A stretch of DNA of 64,000 bases from assembly GCF_006970865.1 (NCBI RefSeq), contig NZ_CP035503.1, positions 881,001-945,000 of the forward strand, written 5' to 3'. The translations under genes were made by a program, and so were the position numbers. Source of the DNA: Rhodoferax sediminis. Its GTDB lineage: Bacteria; Pseudomonadota; Gammaproteobacteria; Burkholderiales; Burkholderiaceae_C. How positions within the stretch are numbered: position 1 is the stretch's first letter; each line of letters starts with the position of its first letter. Positions 18,929-27,838 of this stretch are shown one piece after another. The notes beneath the pieces were generated by a model that ran no database searches, was not told where the DNA came from, and saw only the letters and a program-made list of their open reading frames with translations.

Positions 18929-20034
18929 GGAGTCTGCTTGCGCAAGTGTGGGCGCAACCAAACGAGCAACCCGCATGGACTCTGTCAAAGTGGGAAACTG
19001 TTCTGGGCCAGGCGAGACAGGCCCGTTTGCTGGGTCGCCTCGCACGGCACTATGCGGATCATCACTGGCTGGTGACAGTCCCAAAGCAGCCGCGCCAGTA
19101 CCTTGAAGGCGCGCTGAGACTGATCGAGCGCCAGCACCATGAAGTGCAATGGGAGACGCTCTGCATTCGTCGCGCGCTGATGGGCGTCGATACACCCGTC
19201 GTCATGCTGAAGGGCGCGGCGTACTTCGTCGCAGGGCTACCGCCCCGGCATGGTCGATTGTTTTCGGACATCGACATCATGGTCAAGAAGGAGTGTTTGC
19301 CAGAAGTAGAGGGTGCACTTTTTCGACACGGCTGGATCAGCGAAGAGCGGGATGCCTACAACCAGCGTTATTACCGCGAGTGGATGCATGAGATACCGCC
19401 CATGACGCATGTGCAGCGCGGCACGGTGATCGATGTCCACCACACCATCACGCCGCCAACCTCGCGCTTCAAGGTCGACGGCGCCCGGTTGCTGGAGTGC
19501 GCGGTGGCGATTGACGGCTGGGAGGGGGTGTACGTCCTGGCACCCGTGGACATGGTGCTTCACAGTGCCGTTCATTTGTTCCAGGAAGGTGAATTCAGTC
19601 ATGGTCTGCGCGATTTGCTCGATATCAACGATTTACTGCTGCATTTCGGCACGGACGCGGGGTTCTGGGGCGCGCTGTTTGCCAGAGCCCGGGATCTGGG
19701 ACTGGGCGAGCCGCTGTTTCACGCCTTGCACCATACCCAGCGCCTCTTTGGCACCCGTGCACCGCAGGAGTCGGCCCAGGCGCTGCAGGACATCCGGCCG
19801 AACTGGATCACCCGCCAGCTGATGTCTGCACTGCTCAACCGAGCTTTGCAGCCGCTGCACCCGAGCTGTGACGAGCCTGGGAGCAACCTTGCGCGCTGGC
19901 TGTTGTATATCCGTTCCCACTATCTGCGAATGCCCTGGTATCTGATCGTTCCGCACCTGACCCGCAAGGCTTACATGCGCTACTTCCCGAAGAATGGCAA
20001 GGCCGCGATGAATGCGGATCAGGTTGTCCGCTGA
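18925..20034 (+). CDS. nucleotidyltransferase family protein
   Basis: 369 residues of the uncharacterised nucleotidyltransferase family. The active-site pattern is VVMLKGAAYFVAGLPPRHGR followed by LFSDIDIMV, the two Asp being the expected metal ligands, then VIDVHHTITPP, giving a third acidic residue. The C-terminal half is helical (LFARARDLGLGEPLFHALHH). Starts within the last codons of the HprK-related kinase. It probably attaches a nucleotide or a similar group to a protein or small molecule; together with the kinase and the PqqD-like protein this looks like a post-translational modification set. No substrate evidence in sequence. Confidence 0.82.
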   Translation: MRSLLAQVWAQPNEQPAWTLSKWETVLGQARQARLLGRLARHYADHHWLVTVPKQPRQYLEGALRLIERQHHEVQWETLCIRRALMGVDTPVVMLKGAAYFVAGLPPRHGRLFSDIDIMVKKECLPEVEGALFRHGWISEERDAYNQRYYREWMHEIPPMTHVQRGTVIDVHHTITPPTSRFKVDGARLLECAVAIDGWEGVYVLAPVDMVLHSAVHLFQEGEFSHGLRDLLDINDLLLHFGTDAGFWGALFARARDLGLGEPLFHALHHTQRLFGTRAPQESAQALQDIRPNWITRQLMSALLNRALQPLHPSCDEPGSNLARWLLYIRSHYLRMPWYLIVPHLTRKAYMRYFPKNGKAAMNADQVVR

Positions 20035-20044
20035 GCGTCAGGGT

Positions 20045-20072
20045 TTGACCTGTCGCGCGGTTTGTGTATAAG
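20045..20072 (+). promoter_or_regulatory. sigma-70-type promoter for the serine protease gene
   Basis: TTGACC, a 16-bp spacer and TATAAG lie 11 bp after the nucleotidyltransferase stop and about 50 bp before the protease ATG at 20121, so the protease can be transcribed separately from the kinase cluster. Confidence 0.6.
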
Positions 20073-20120
20073 GGAGTTGCGCGAGGGGTGGCATCCAACC
20101 AAACCATTGGGGAGCGAAAG

Positions 20121-20906
20121 ATGAAGTGCAGAGTGTTTTTTCTTTTTCTTGCCGGCCTCCTGCTGACCGGGCTCTCGCGGGCCGACATGATCAGCACCAT
20201 TGCCAGGGTAAAACCGTCCGTGGTGATCGTGGGAACCTATAAGGCTACGAATAATCCGCGATTCACGCTCCGAGGTACCGGTTTCGTGGCGGCCGCCGGG
20301 GATGCGGGCAGCAGCAATCTGGTGATCACCAACGCCCATGTCCTCCAACCTCCGGAGGAAAAAGATTTCGACGCGGCCTTGGTGGTCCAGGTCAGGGTAG
20401 ACCAAAACCAATGGCAGATGAGGCCCGCAAAGGTGCTCGAAATTGATGCGGTTCATGACTTGGCCATGCTGCGTATTGAAGGGCCGGCGGTGCCGGCGCT
20501 GCGTATGGGAGACTCAACAGCTGTTCAGGAAGGAAAAGCCGTCGCGTTCATGGGTTTCCCCATCGGGGGGGCGCTGGGTTTTTCACCAGTCACGCACCGC
20601 GGCATGGTGTCGTCCATTGTCGCGGCGGCCATGCCGACGCCTTCGGCTCGGCAACTCAATGAAAAAACAATCCGCAGCCTGCGCTCTGGCGGCGATTTTG
20701 ATATTTTTCAGCTCGATGGCACGGCATACCCCGGTAACAGCGGCGGCCCCTTGTTCGATCCAGACACGGGCGACGTGCTGGGTATCGTGAACATGGTGTT
20801 CATCAAAGGAACCCGGGAATCCGCACTGACTCATCCATCGGGAATCAGCTACGCCATCCCTTCCAGGTTTATTCAGCAGTTGTTGCAACGGGGCAAGTCC
20901 GATTGA
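20121..20906 (+). CDS. secreted trypsin-like serine protease
   Basis: 261 residues. Leader MKCRVFFLFLAGLLLTGLSRA indicates export to the periplasm. The S1C-like catalytic triad is complete: His73 in ITNAHVL, Asp113 in VHDLAMLR and Ser207 in PGNSGGPLFD. No PDZ domain follows, unlike DegP/DegQ, so it is a single-domain protease. GGAG stands about 11 bases before the ATG. Situated directly after the HprK-related cluster under its own apparent promoter, it could process exported proteins of the locus, but that is only a contextual guess. Confidence 0.88.
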   Translation: MKCRVFFLFLAGLLLTGLSRADMISTIARVKPSVVIVGTYKATNNPRFTLRGTGFVAAAGDAGSSNLVITNAHVLQPPEEKDFDAALVVQVRVDQNQWQMRPAKVLEIDAVHDLAMLRIEGPAVPALRMGDSTAVQEGKAVAFMGFPIGGALGFSPVTHRGMVSSIVAAAMPTPSARQLNEKTIRSLRSGGDFDIFQLDGTAYPGNSGGPLFDPDTGDVLGIVNMVFIKGTRESALTHPSGISYAIPSRFIQQLLQRGKSD

Positions 20907-20924
20907 CCCCAAGGGCCGGGCCAC

Positions 20925-22247
20925 TCAGTCTGCCAAAAATCGGCTGGCGTTGTCCAGGTCTTCGTGGGTCATGCCGGACTTCAACACACCGACAAATTTT
21001 CGCCAGGGAAGGTCGGGCTCTATTAGTGTGAATCCATAGAAGCCGCGAAGCCCCTTGTGTTTACCGCGCACGACCATGGCCTGGGTCACCGACTTTTCTT
21101 CTTGCCCCAACAGAATGGCGGCCTCACCCCAAATGTTGGAGGGTAGGGGCACCCTGGAATGCGCCAGAAAGCCATGCTCGGAAAGCTCTACCACCTGCAG
21201 ATCGTAGACGTCCGTTTTTTCAGGGCCAGTGACAGAGAAGCTGCCGGGGCATTTGAGTGAATACCGTTGATGCTTGCGGTGGCGAAGCCGGAAGTCTGAC
21301 TCCGAAAAAGTGGTCGGTAGTACCTGTTTATATTCCGGGAGGTTGTAGATGGAATGCAGCAACCCCTTTTCCCTTTCACTCAGATTTTGAAAAGTGGGAG
21401 TGCATTGGTTGAAAAAATAATCGAGTAAATCCGGCGTGATCACCGGATCATTGGTTGTGAAGTAGCGCCGGCTCGGCATCTTGATGTTGGGCAGCCTGGT
21501 GCGCAGGAAATACCGATAAAGATTCTTGCGTCTTGGCTTTTTCCCGTACACCCGCTTGAAAATTCCAGGCGCCAGGCGCAGGTCGACGCAGGCGCCCACC
21601 GCCGGCGCTCCATTGGCGAAGTCGTAATGGTCAACCGGGTTTTCCTTCAATCTTTCAAAGAACAGGAGAGACTCGTACATTTCAATCCGGTTGGGATTGA
21701 CGGCAATCACAAGGTGCCGGGTGTCGAACAAAGTGGTGCAGTATTCATACATGAATTTCATCAACGGAAACAGGATGGTTCCCCCCGTGTTCCTGAACTT
21801 CGGGTGCACTGCCAGCGCTGATACTTCAGCGATCCTGCCTTTGTGTTCGCGAATCTCTTCCAGGTCAAAAATCGACTGCAAGGGGAAGCCGAAAACACTT
21901 TCACGGATCAGCGAAATGGTCCCGACAACCATGCCGTCGAACTTGGCGCATAGCGTGGTTGTCGTAGGTAACGCGTGGTAAATGGTAACGCGCATGCCCG
22001 ATGGGTCGGGCTGCATGAAGCCGCTGCCAACATAGGCGTCATGAAGGAGCCGGAAGCACGCCTCCAGTTCTTCCCTGGTTTCTGCAATCTTGAGAACCAG
22101 TCGGTTGTCGGGATGGGGGTCGCAATCAACAAACGACCGGTACACCGTAAACCGCAGGGCTCGCGGGAAGAAGGAAAATGCCCTTCGAAGCGTTTGATGC
22201 AAAAGCCTTTTTGCGATTGAAGTGATTGGTGTGTGCGAATTTTTCAT
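20925..22247 (-). CDS. FeeM-like N-acyltransferase fused to a PilZ domain
   Basis: 440 residues. Residues about 45-235 form a GNAT-fold acyltransferase of the N-acyl amino acid synthase/XrtA-associated type (ACFRLLHDAYVGSGFMQPD, IAEVSALAVHPKFRNTGGTI, VNPNRIEMYESLLFFE). Residues about 325-430 are a PilZ domain opening with RKHQRYSLKCPGSF and continuing through VVELSEHGFLAHS, the c-di-GMP-binding RxxxR and D/NxSxxG-type motifs (here SEHG). This suggests an acyltransferase under c-di-GMP control, using an acyl-ACP donor; an ACP is encoded in the same region at 3759. Convergent with the protease gene. Confidence 0.82.
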   Translation of the reverse strand: MKNSHTPITSIAKRLLHQTLRRAFSFFPRALRFTVYRSFVDCDPHPDNRLVLKIAETREELEACFRLLHDAYVGSGFMQPDPSGMRVTIYHALPTTTTLCAKFDGMVVGTISLIRESVFGFPLQSIFDLEEIREHKGRIAEVSALAVHPKFRNTGGTILFPLMKFMYEYCTTLFDTRHLVIAVNPNRIEMYESLLFFERLKENPVDHYDFANGAPAVGACVDLRLAPGIFKRVYGKKPRRKNLYRYFLRTRLPNIKMPSRRYFTTNDPVITPDLLDYFFNQCTPTFQNLSEREKGLLHSIYNLPEYKQVLPTTFSESDFRLRHRKHQRYSLKCPGSFSVTGPEKTDVYDLQVVELSEHGFLAHSRVPLPSNIWGEAAILLGQEEKSVTQAMVVRGKHKGLRGFYGFTLIEPDLPWRKFVGVLKSGMTHEDLDNASRFLAD

Positions 22248-22289
22248 TCATGGAGGTCAAAAACGAGGGGCATTCTCCAAATCTCCATG

Positions 22290-22415
22290 TGCCCCACCCG
22301 ATTGCAGGGTATCGACAAATTCTCTCCAGGGTAGATCGGGTTCCCGATCGTAAAGCCATCAAAACCGCTGAGGCCGTTGACCTTGTCGCAAACTGTAATC
22401 GCTGTCACCGTCTAT
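22290..22415 (-). pseudogene. fragment of a second PilZ C-terminus
   Basis: Read on the minus strand, these bases translate to KVNGLSGFDGFTIGNPIYPG, which aligns with KHKGLRGFYGFTLIEPDLPW near the end of the adjacent FeeM-PilZ protein. There is no start, and only the tail of the domain remains. It sits directly upstream of the intact FeeM-PilZ gene, so it is best explained as the relic of a tandem paralogue. Confidence 0.6.
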
Positions 22416-22425
22416 TTTTTTCAGA

Positions 22426-23312
22426 TTAAGGCAATGAGGGAGAAGGCCGGGTCACTGTTTCGTCAAACGGGTGGGCCGAGGCGCCGACCGACTTGAGTAT
22501 GCGCTGCACATAAGCCTGGGTTTCCAGGTATGGCGGAACCCCCGATAGCGTTCGACCGTGCCTTCGCCTGCATTGTAGGCAGCGGCGACCAATGCCACGT
22601 CGCCCCGAAAATAGGCGAGCAACCAGCGCAGGTAGGTCAGACCACCCCGAATATTCTGCACCGGGTCATAGGGATTTTTTACGTTGAAGCGCACGCTCGT
22701 TTGCGGGATGAGTTGCATCAGCCCCTGGGCGTTTTTGGGCGATAGTGCCAGGCTGTTGAAGTTGGATTCCGCGGCGATGATGGCCAGTGCCAACTGCGGC
22801 TCCACCTGGTACTGAGGAGCCATTTTCGTCACCAGATCAAAAATTTTCCGCGGGGCAATTGTCCGGTAATCCACGCTCGGCTGCGCCGCAGGCGTAGCGG
22901 GCGGCAGTGCGGGATCATGCATGCAGTCGGGCACCTCGCCGGTGGGAGCGCCCACTATCTTCAGCATGCGCTGCGCGGCTTCAAGCCCCTGCTCGGCGGC
23001 CAATTGAAAAAAGAAAGCGGCCACCTGGTCGCTGCGTTCCAGCCCGCGCCCGTTGGCGTACATCCATCCCAGGTTGTATTGCGCCTGGGCGTCGCCCAGG
23101 CGTGCGCCCTTGCAGTACAGGGCACTGGCCAGAACAGGGTCGCGCGGCACGCCTTCGCCGTGCTCATACGCAATGGCCTCCATGCGCAGCCTGAAAATCA
23201 GATCGCCATCAGCGGCAGCCCCCTTGGGCGTGGAGTCCCCGCCCTGTGCCGCCACGGCAGCACAGAAGGTCGCCATCAACACCGGCAGGAAGCGTGAAAA
23301 GCGCATGCGCAT
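22426..23312 (-). CDS. Sel1-repeat lytic murein transglycosylase, C-terminus frameshifted as read
   Basis: Starts MRMRFSRFLPVLM with a signal peptide ending VAAQ. Residues about 40-110 carry Sel1-like repeats (YEHGEGVPRDPVLASALY, YNLGWMYANGRGLE), and the C-terminal part is an SLT domain: catalytic Glu in AAESNFN, then AQGLMQLIPQT and AAYNAGEGTVERYRG. After that point the frame as given ends at 22452 in a non-homologous tail, but restoring one base in the run of five C at 22539-22543 gives VPPYLETQAYVQRILKSVG and a stop at 22426, the usual family ending. Cleaves peptidoglycan in the periplasm. Confidence 0.82.
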
Positions 23313-23648
23313 GGTTACAAGTATTCTCGCTTTTTTCGCGTTTGTCACGCTACACCCTAGAAGTAACCCTGCCAATCAGAGCGGTGCATCAATGAAAACT
23401 CCGGGAATCACCGGTGAACTTCCACATTGTCAGTCCAGGGCCCGCGCAATGGAGCCGCCCAATTCGGTCGCGCATAGGGCAGTCGTCCAGTGATAAAAGG
23501 GAAAAAATATGCAGATGGCCTTGCCCTGGATTGAGTCAGGTCCTTTGAAGACAGAAATGTTATTTGGCTCGTCCTGCTTCATCTCATTGAGCGCAGCTGC
23601 GGCAAGACTGAGCTATGCTCTGCCCCTTTTCTAACAAAGGAATTGACG

Positions 23649-24002
23649 ATGGCGAAAACCCTCACGCAATTGAATGCCCAGATTGCCAAGCTGCAAAAGG
23701 AAGTCGAGGCCGTTAAGGCCAAAGAAGCAATCGGTGTTATTGAGCGAATTAAAGAGGCGATTGCGCACTACGGCCTTACGGCCGCCGACCTTGGCTTCTC
23801 GAGACGAGGCACCAAGGCTGCCGAGACGGCCGGCAAAGTCGTTGCGAAGAAGAAGCGCAAGAAGATGGCGAAGAAGCCGGCGGGCGTTATTCGGTACCGC
23901 GATGAAGCGGGTAATACATGGACCGGCCACGGCAAACGACCGCGGTGGTACCTGGCCGCACTTGAGTCGGGCAAAACGCCGGAAGATCTCGAGGTTAACT
24001 AA
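23649..24002 (+). CDS. H-NS family nucleoid protein (copy 1)
   Basis: 117 residues. N-terminal coiled coil for oligomerisation (LNAQIAKLQKEVEAVKAKEA), a basic Lys/Arg linker, and the C-terminal DNA-binding core (IRYRDEAGNTWTGHGKRPRW) containing the WTGHGxRPxW element. AAAGGA is placed before the ATG at 23649; a TTG six bases earlier is less likely. Its stop is only 4 bp from the left att repeat, so this gene is just outside the island. A paralogue with shared upstream motif GCTATGCTCTGC lies inside the island at 56639. Confidence 0.9.
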   Translation: MAKTLTQLNAQIAKLQKEVEAVKAKEAIGVIERIKEAIAHYGLTAADLGFSRRGTKAAETAGKVVAKKKRKKMAKKPAGVIRYRDEAGNTWTGHGKRPRWYLAALESGKTPEDLEVN

Positions 24003-24005
24003 GAC

Positions 24006-24076
24006 AGACCATCGATTTCATTGGAGAAATCTGATCGGGGTGAGAGGATTCGAACCTTCGGCCTCTACGTCCCGAA
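24006..24076. repeat. left attachment repeat: 3' half of tRNA-Pro plus flank
   Basis: 71 bp that match 63562-63632 with four mismatches. It contains the tRNA-Pro sequence from the 3' CCA region to the anticodon loop and about 26 bp of 3' flank, but the 5' half of the tRNA is missing, so this is a partial copy. Such a copy at a distance from an intact tRNA is the usual footprint of integrase-mediated insertion. Confidence 0.88.
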
Positions 24077-24866
24077 TGGCCTCAGATGGTCAAAACGGGC
24101 GTTTTGCAGCCCTTTTAGGCCACAAAGCTACATCTTACTTCGTACTTTCGCGCAGATGCACGCAACTGAGCGAAGTACCAATTGGAACAGATTTGGCACA
24201 GATTTGGAACCCCACGGCTCATCAAGTCCGAATCCGAGTCCAGCGAAAGACGTTTATCCAAGCCCATAGGGCGGCAGGCGCAACCGGAACCAACCCGGGG
24301 GAGTTCGGCCGCTCAAGGGGTTTGCCTTGGGTCCACTATCGGCGCTCCCTGAGACTGCCCCTCCGCCCAAAGCTGAAGATGGCCGGACTAATGCGTGGCT
24401 CGTTCAGCTGTTTCGACTTGCAACTTGCTGCCTGTTTTGCGGCCAAAATTCACGCATCCCGGTGCAGCACCATCATTGCTTGATGCTCGTGTAGCGACCG
24501 GGCTGCTCGTGTTCCCGCCGACTGACATTGGATATGTTGGCGGGTCCAGGGCGCCGGGCAGCACGGGGCGGGGCGCACCATCCGCGTTGGGGTTTGCGGC
24601 GCCGGCTCTGAGTCACGCTCAACATGACACATACCTGCCCGTGCCGTGGGCAGGCATTTCGGCTCATCCCTCCCTATGGGCCGATGGGCAAATGCTCCGC
24701 GGGAGCGTGCGTCACCGAGCGCTTGGTCCCGAGTGCGTCGCGAAACTCGAGGTGATGCCCCGTTCACGATGACCAGCGCCAGTGACGCATGCGTCTTGGG
24801 CTAAAGGCCGGGCGGTACCTAAAAGAAAGCACTTCCTACACATCGCATCAACAACTTTTGTGAGAT
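24077..24866. other. gene-free left end of the island
   Basis: About 790 bp with no convincing reading frame and no integrase. It contains the 21-bp direct repeat at 24190-24210 that recurs near the right end. Frames here that begin GERIRTFG are translations of the tRNA repeat. Confidence 0.5.
24190..24210. repeat. 21-bp subterminal repeat, left copy
   Basis: Two GATTTGG heptamers 10 bp apart (the second followed by AAC). The identical 21 bp occurs at 63488-63508 in the same orientation. Position just inside both att repeats suggests integrase arm-type binding sites. Confidence 0.6.
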
Positions 24867-24872
24867 GTGCGC

Positions 24873-25244
24873 ATGTCTGAATCAGCGCTTCCCGAATCCG
24901 CGCCTTCCAACCCCCAGTCGGAGGCTCAAGCCCCCTTCAAGCTGCTGACGCGTCAGGATGTTGCCGCCATATTTTCCGTGTCGGTGCGCACCATCGAAAA
25001 CTGGCGCGCCGAGGGGGCTATTCCACCGTCTGTCCAAATCGGCGGCCGCGTCTACTGGCATCCTGACACATTTATAAAAGCTGTGAATGAACTCTGCCCA
25101 CCGGTCACTTGGGAGACGGCACATAGCGCGAAGTCGACCAAGACTTTCGTGAGCACCGGCGTTCGGCCACCGAAGGGAAGCGTCGCGCTCTCGAAAAGTA
25201 ACGCGCGCGATGAGCGCCGGATAGCGAAATTGATGGCCGATTGA
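24873..25244 (+). CDS. AlpA/MerR-like helix-turn-helix protein
   Basis: 123 residues. A single HTH-17-like domain occupies about residues 23-70 (LLTRQDVAAIFSVSVRTIENWRAEGAIPP, then VQIGGRVYWHPD), the form found in phage excisionases and AlpA-type regulators. The C-terminal tail is basic and low in structure. As the first gene inside the left att repeat it may be the island's excisionase/directionality factor or a regulator of its lost integrase. GTG at 24867 is an alternative start. Confidence 0.65.
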   Translation: MSESALPESAPSNPQSEAQAPFKLLTRQDVAAIFSVSVRTIENWRAEGAIPPSVQIGGRVYWHPDTFIKAVNELCPPVTWETAHSAKSTKTFVSTGVRPPKGSVALSKSNARDERRIAKLMAD

Positions 25245-25573
25245 TGGTTGTGTGGGTCACATGTCCGTCAGTTGCCCGGGCCTGCACCGAGCCCGACAAG
25301 CCACCTGAATTCGGCGTCCATAAAAACGCTCATGATTGAAGTGGGCATCTTCAAAATGGCGATGACTGCGTTTCAGGCCGCACTATTCACCTGAATAAAA
25401 AGTGAGCATTTGCCCCGGGGCGCCGAATTTCAATCGAGTATTTGGCCATTGGTCGACTTGCGCCCAGGCATCGGGAATTCAAGCAATAGGGGAGCAAGAG
25501 TACGCGACTATAGGGCCCGAGCGATGAATCGGCTAAGTGAGCGAGTTGTGTGCTTGGTGAAGTTCCGCTATGC

Positions 25574-26807
25574 GCGGCGGATTCAACCAGTCGATGCAAC
25601 ACACTATGACCCGCCCCGAGCGGAAGGAGTGTTGCAGATGAAATACCGGAAACGAACCTACTACACGGACAGCCAGAAGGCATTGATGTGGGAGCGCTGG
25701 AAAGCTGGCTGGACGCTTCATCAGATCGCTCGCCTGTTTGATCGATCGCACGGGTCTGTACGAGGCATCCTGGCTCAGACGGGCGGGATTCGCCCGCCCG
25801 AACGGCATCGTTCGAGGCTGGCGCTGACGCTTGCTGAGCGAGAGGAAATCTCTCGCGCTCTGATGATCGGTCACTCGGCCCGTGCGATCGCGGCGCGAAT
25901 CGGACGAGCGCCCTCTACGGTTAGCCGCGAGATCGAGCGCAATGGCGGGCGAGCTGGCTATCGAGCGAACCAGGCCGACAGCGGAGCTTGGGATCGGGCA
26001 CATCGTCCCAAGCTCTGCAAACTGGGTGAAAACCGTGCCTTGGCGCGCGTCGTGACCGACAAGCTGCGCACGCTGTGGTCGCCGGAGCAAATCGCTGGGT
26101 GGCTCAAGCATACTTATCCGTGCGACGAGACCTTTCACGTGTCACACGAAACCATCTACCGTAGCCTGTTCATCCAAGCGCGTGGCGCCTTGAAGAAGGA
26201 GCTGCTGGAGCACCTGAGACGTGCACGCGGCATGCGTCGCTCTCGTCATCACACGCAGAAGACGGCGATCCATGGGCAGATCGTCGATGCCGTTTCGATC
26301 AGTGAGCGCCCCGCCTCTGTCGAGGATCGGGCAGTGCCTGGGCACTGGGAAGGAGACTTGATCTGCGGCAGCGCCAACAGCCAAATTGCGACGCTCGTTG
26401 AGCGCCAAACGCGATACGTGATGTTGGTGAAGCTGGAAGGCAAAGACACGCAGACGGTCGTGAACGCGCTCATCAAGAATGCTCGCAAGCTGCCGCAGGA
26501 GCTCTACAAGTCACTGACCTGGGACAGAGGCACGGAGATGCATGGACACAAGCAATTCACGATGGCCACTGACATCCAGGTTTACTTCTGCGACCCACGG
26601 AGCCCCTGGCAACGCGGAAGCAACGAGAACACGAACGGGCTGCTCAGGCAGTACATGCCGAAGGGCATCGATATCTCGGGTTACTCACAGGCTCAGCTCA
26701 ATGCGATCGCGCGACAATTGAACGAGAGGCCGCGTAAGACGCTCGGCTTCCACACGCCCGCTGAGATGTTCAGCGAATCTGTTGCATCGACCGGTTGAAT
26801 CCGCCGC
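25574..26807 (+). mobile_element. IS30 family insertion sequence, complete
   Basis: Bounded by 28-bp inverted repeats at 25574-25601 and 26780-26807 with one mismatch (the arms read GCGGCGGATTCAACC then GTCGATGCAACA from each end). The single transposase gene is intact and its stop lies within the right repeat. Target duplication is not obvious. The element stands between the AlpA-like gene and the methyltransferase gene. Confidence 0.85.
25638..26798 (+). CDS. IS30 family transposase
   Basis: 386 residues from ATG at 25638, preceded by GGAG. Two N-terminal HTH regions (LHQIARLFDRSHGSVRGIL; SARAIAARIGRAPSTVSREI) and the DDE catalytic domain: first Asp in PGHWEGDLICG, second in LTWDRGTEMHGH, Glu in PWQRGSNENTNGLLRQYMPKG, the last being the family signature. 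No internal stop, so the element may be active. Confidence 0.93.
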   Translation: MKYRKRTYYTDSQKALMWERWKAGWTLHQIARLFDRSHGSVRGILAQTGGIRPPERHRSRLALTLAEREEISRALMIGHSARAIAARIGRAPSTVSREIERNGGRAGYRANQADSGAWDRAHRPKLCKLGENRALARVVTDKLRTLWSPEQIAGWLKHTYPCDETFHVSHETIYRSLFIQARGALKKELLEHLRRARGMRRSRHHTQKTAIHGQIVDAVSISERPASVEDRAVPGHWEGDLICGSANSQIATLVERQTRYVMLVKLEGKDTQTVVNALIKNARKLPQELYKSLTWDRGTEMHGHKQFTMATDIQVYFCDPRSPWQRGSNENTNGLLRQYMPKGIDISGYSQAQLNAIARQLNERPRKTLGFHTPAEMFSESVASTG

Positions 26808-26886
26808 CCTTAGCGGTCGCTTGACCCTGCCTAAAGCGGACGGACGCGCGACGCACGATTCCACTTTGCGGCGCCACCCTGTCGTC

Positions 26887-27522
26887 TCACGACGACTTGA
26901 TGCAATAGCAGTAAAGAAACTGCTGTGTCGTGCCAAACGGAGTCTGATGTACCTCCATTGCGCTTTCTATAAGCTGGAATGCGTCGCCAAACTCACTGTG
27001 CAACCCCTCAGAGTTGTATCGGACCACGTCAAGACCACTGCACTTGGTGGGCCCTTCAGGCCCAAACGTCGCCACGATGACATGGCCTCCGGGCTTGACG
27101 GCACGCATGACGAGACGCACATAGGCTCTGCGCTGCGTGTCGTCCGTCAGAAAATGAAAAACCGCACGGTCGTGCCACACGTCGTACCGCGCCGTAGGCA
27201 AGGCGACATGGGCAACGTCAGCGACCCACCACGTTACTGCATCGCTGGCGGGGCCAAGCCGAAGCCTCGTTGCATCGATGGCCACCTGCGAGATATCGAG
27301 CACACTGAGGTCACGGTAACCTACCCTGAGCAAATCATCGACCAGGGTCGACTCGCCGCCCCCCACATCAATGACGGACATTCCACGATTCGAGGCGGCC
27401 TTTTCTATCAGCGCAAGCGAGCGCTCCAGATGCGGGCGAAACCAACTGACCGCGTCCGGCGCCCTGGTCTGATAGACCTGCTCCCAGTGATTTTGGGCGC
27501 TCATTCTTTCGTCCTTTTGCAT
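26887..27522 (-). CDS. class I SAM-dependent methyltransferase
   Basis: 211 residues (or 205 from MSAQNHWEQVY at 27504). The N-terminal motif HWEQVYQTRAPDAVSWFRPH and SAM-binding motif I VIDVGGGEST are typical of the small methyltransferases often linked to metal or thiol stress. Acidic motif II VLDISQVAID and the later PGGHVIVATFGPEG loop complete the Rossmann domain. It follows the Cys-rich GDCCVxC gene by about 100 bp on the same strand. Substrate not evident. Confidence 0.8.
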   Translation of the reverse strand: MQKDERMSAQNHWEQVYQTRAPDAVSWFRPHLERSLALIEKAASNRGMSVIDVGGGESTLVDDLLRVGYRDLSVLDISQVAIDATRLRLGPASDAVTWWVADVAHVALPTARYDVWHDRAVFHFLTDDTQRRAYVRLVMRAVKPGGHVIVATFGPEGPTKCSGLDVVRYNSEGLHSEFGDAFQLIESAMEVHQTPFGTTQQFLYCYCIKSS

Positions 27523-27625
27523 AAAGACACTAACTCGAAATCCGTTCGACTCGCGATGGTGCTTCCGGTCCCCAAACGCGTTGCTGCGCCCATTCGGTCT
27601 GCGACGAGAGTCTGCAGTCGGCTCA

Positions 27626-27838
27626 TCAGCCGCAGCATCCTCGCTGCTCCTGCATCGGTGGGCACCTCACGGTGCCGTAGGAGCAATAAACGCAACAGTC
27701 CCCCATCTTCGGGCGCAACAACGCTTTACAGTTCTCGCATTCGTAAAAGAACTGGCAGGCATCGGTTGGCATCGTTTCCTGCTTTGCATGGCCGCAGTGC
27801 GGACAGGTCAGGATTGACTCAAGAATCGCTGTATTCAT
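27626..27838 (-). CDS. small GDCCVxC-motif Cys-rich protein
   Basis: 70 residues starting MNTAILESILTCPHCGH. Three Cys clusters: CPHC, CENC and GDCCVYCSYG, plus a terminal GCCG. This is the GDCCVxC family, usually found beside mercury, copper or other metal-resistance genes and thought to bind metal; in some members one Cys is selenocysteine. Here it lies between the copper operon and the methyltransferase gene. An upstream in-frame ATG (27937) would add a non-conserved 33 residues and is rejected. Confidence 0.8.
   Translation of the reverse strand: MNTAILESILTCPHCGHAKQETMPTDACQFFYECENCKALLRPKMGDCCVYCSYGTVRCPPMQEQRGCCG

Noticed and set aside
24021..24269. Frame beginning MEKSDRGERIRTFGLYVPN
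   Set aside because: It is the translation of the partial tRNA-Pro repeat, a known artefact.
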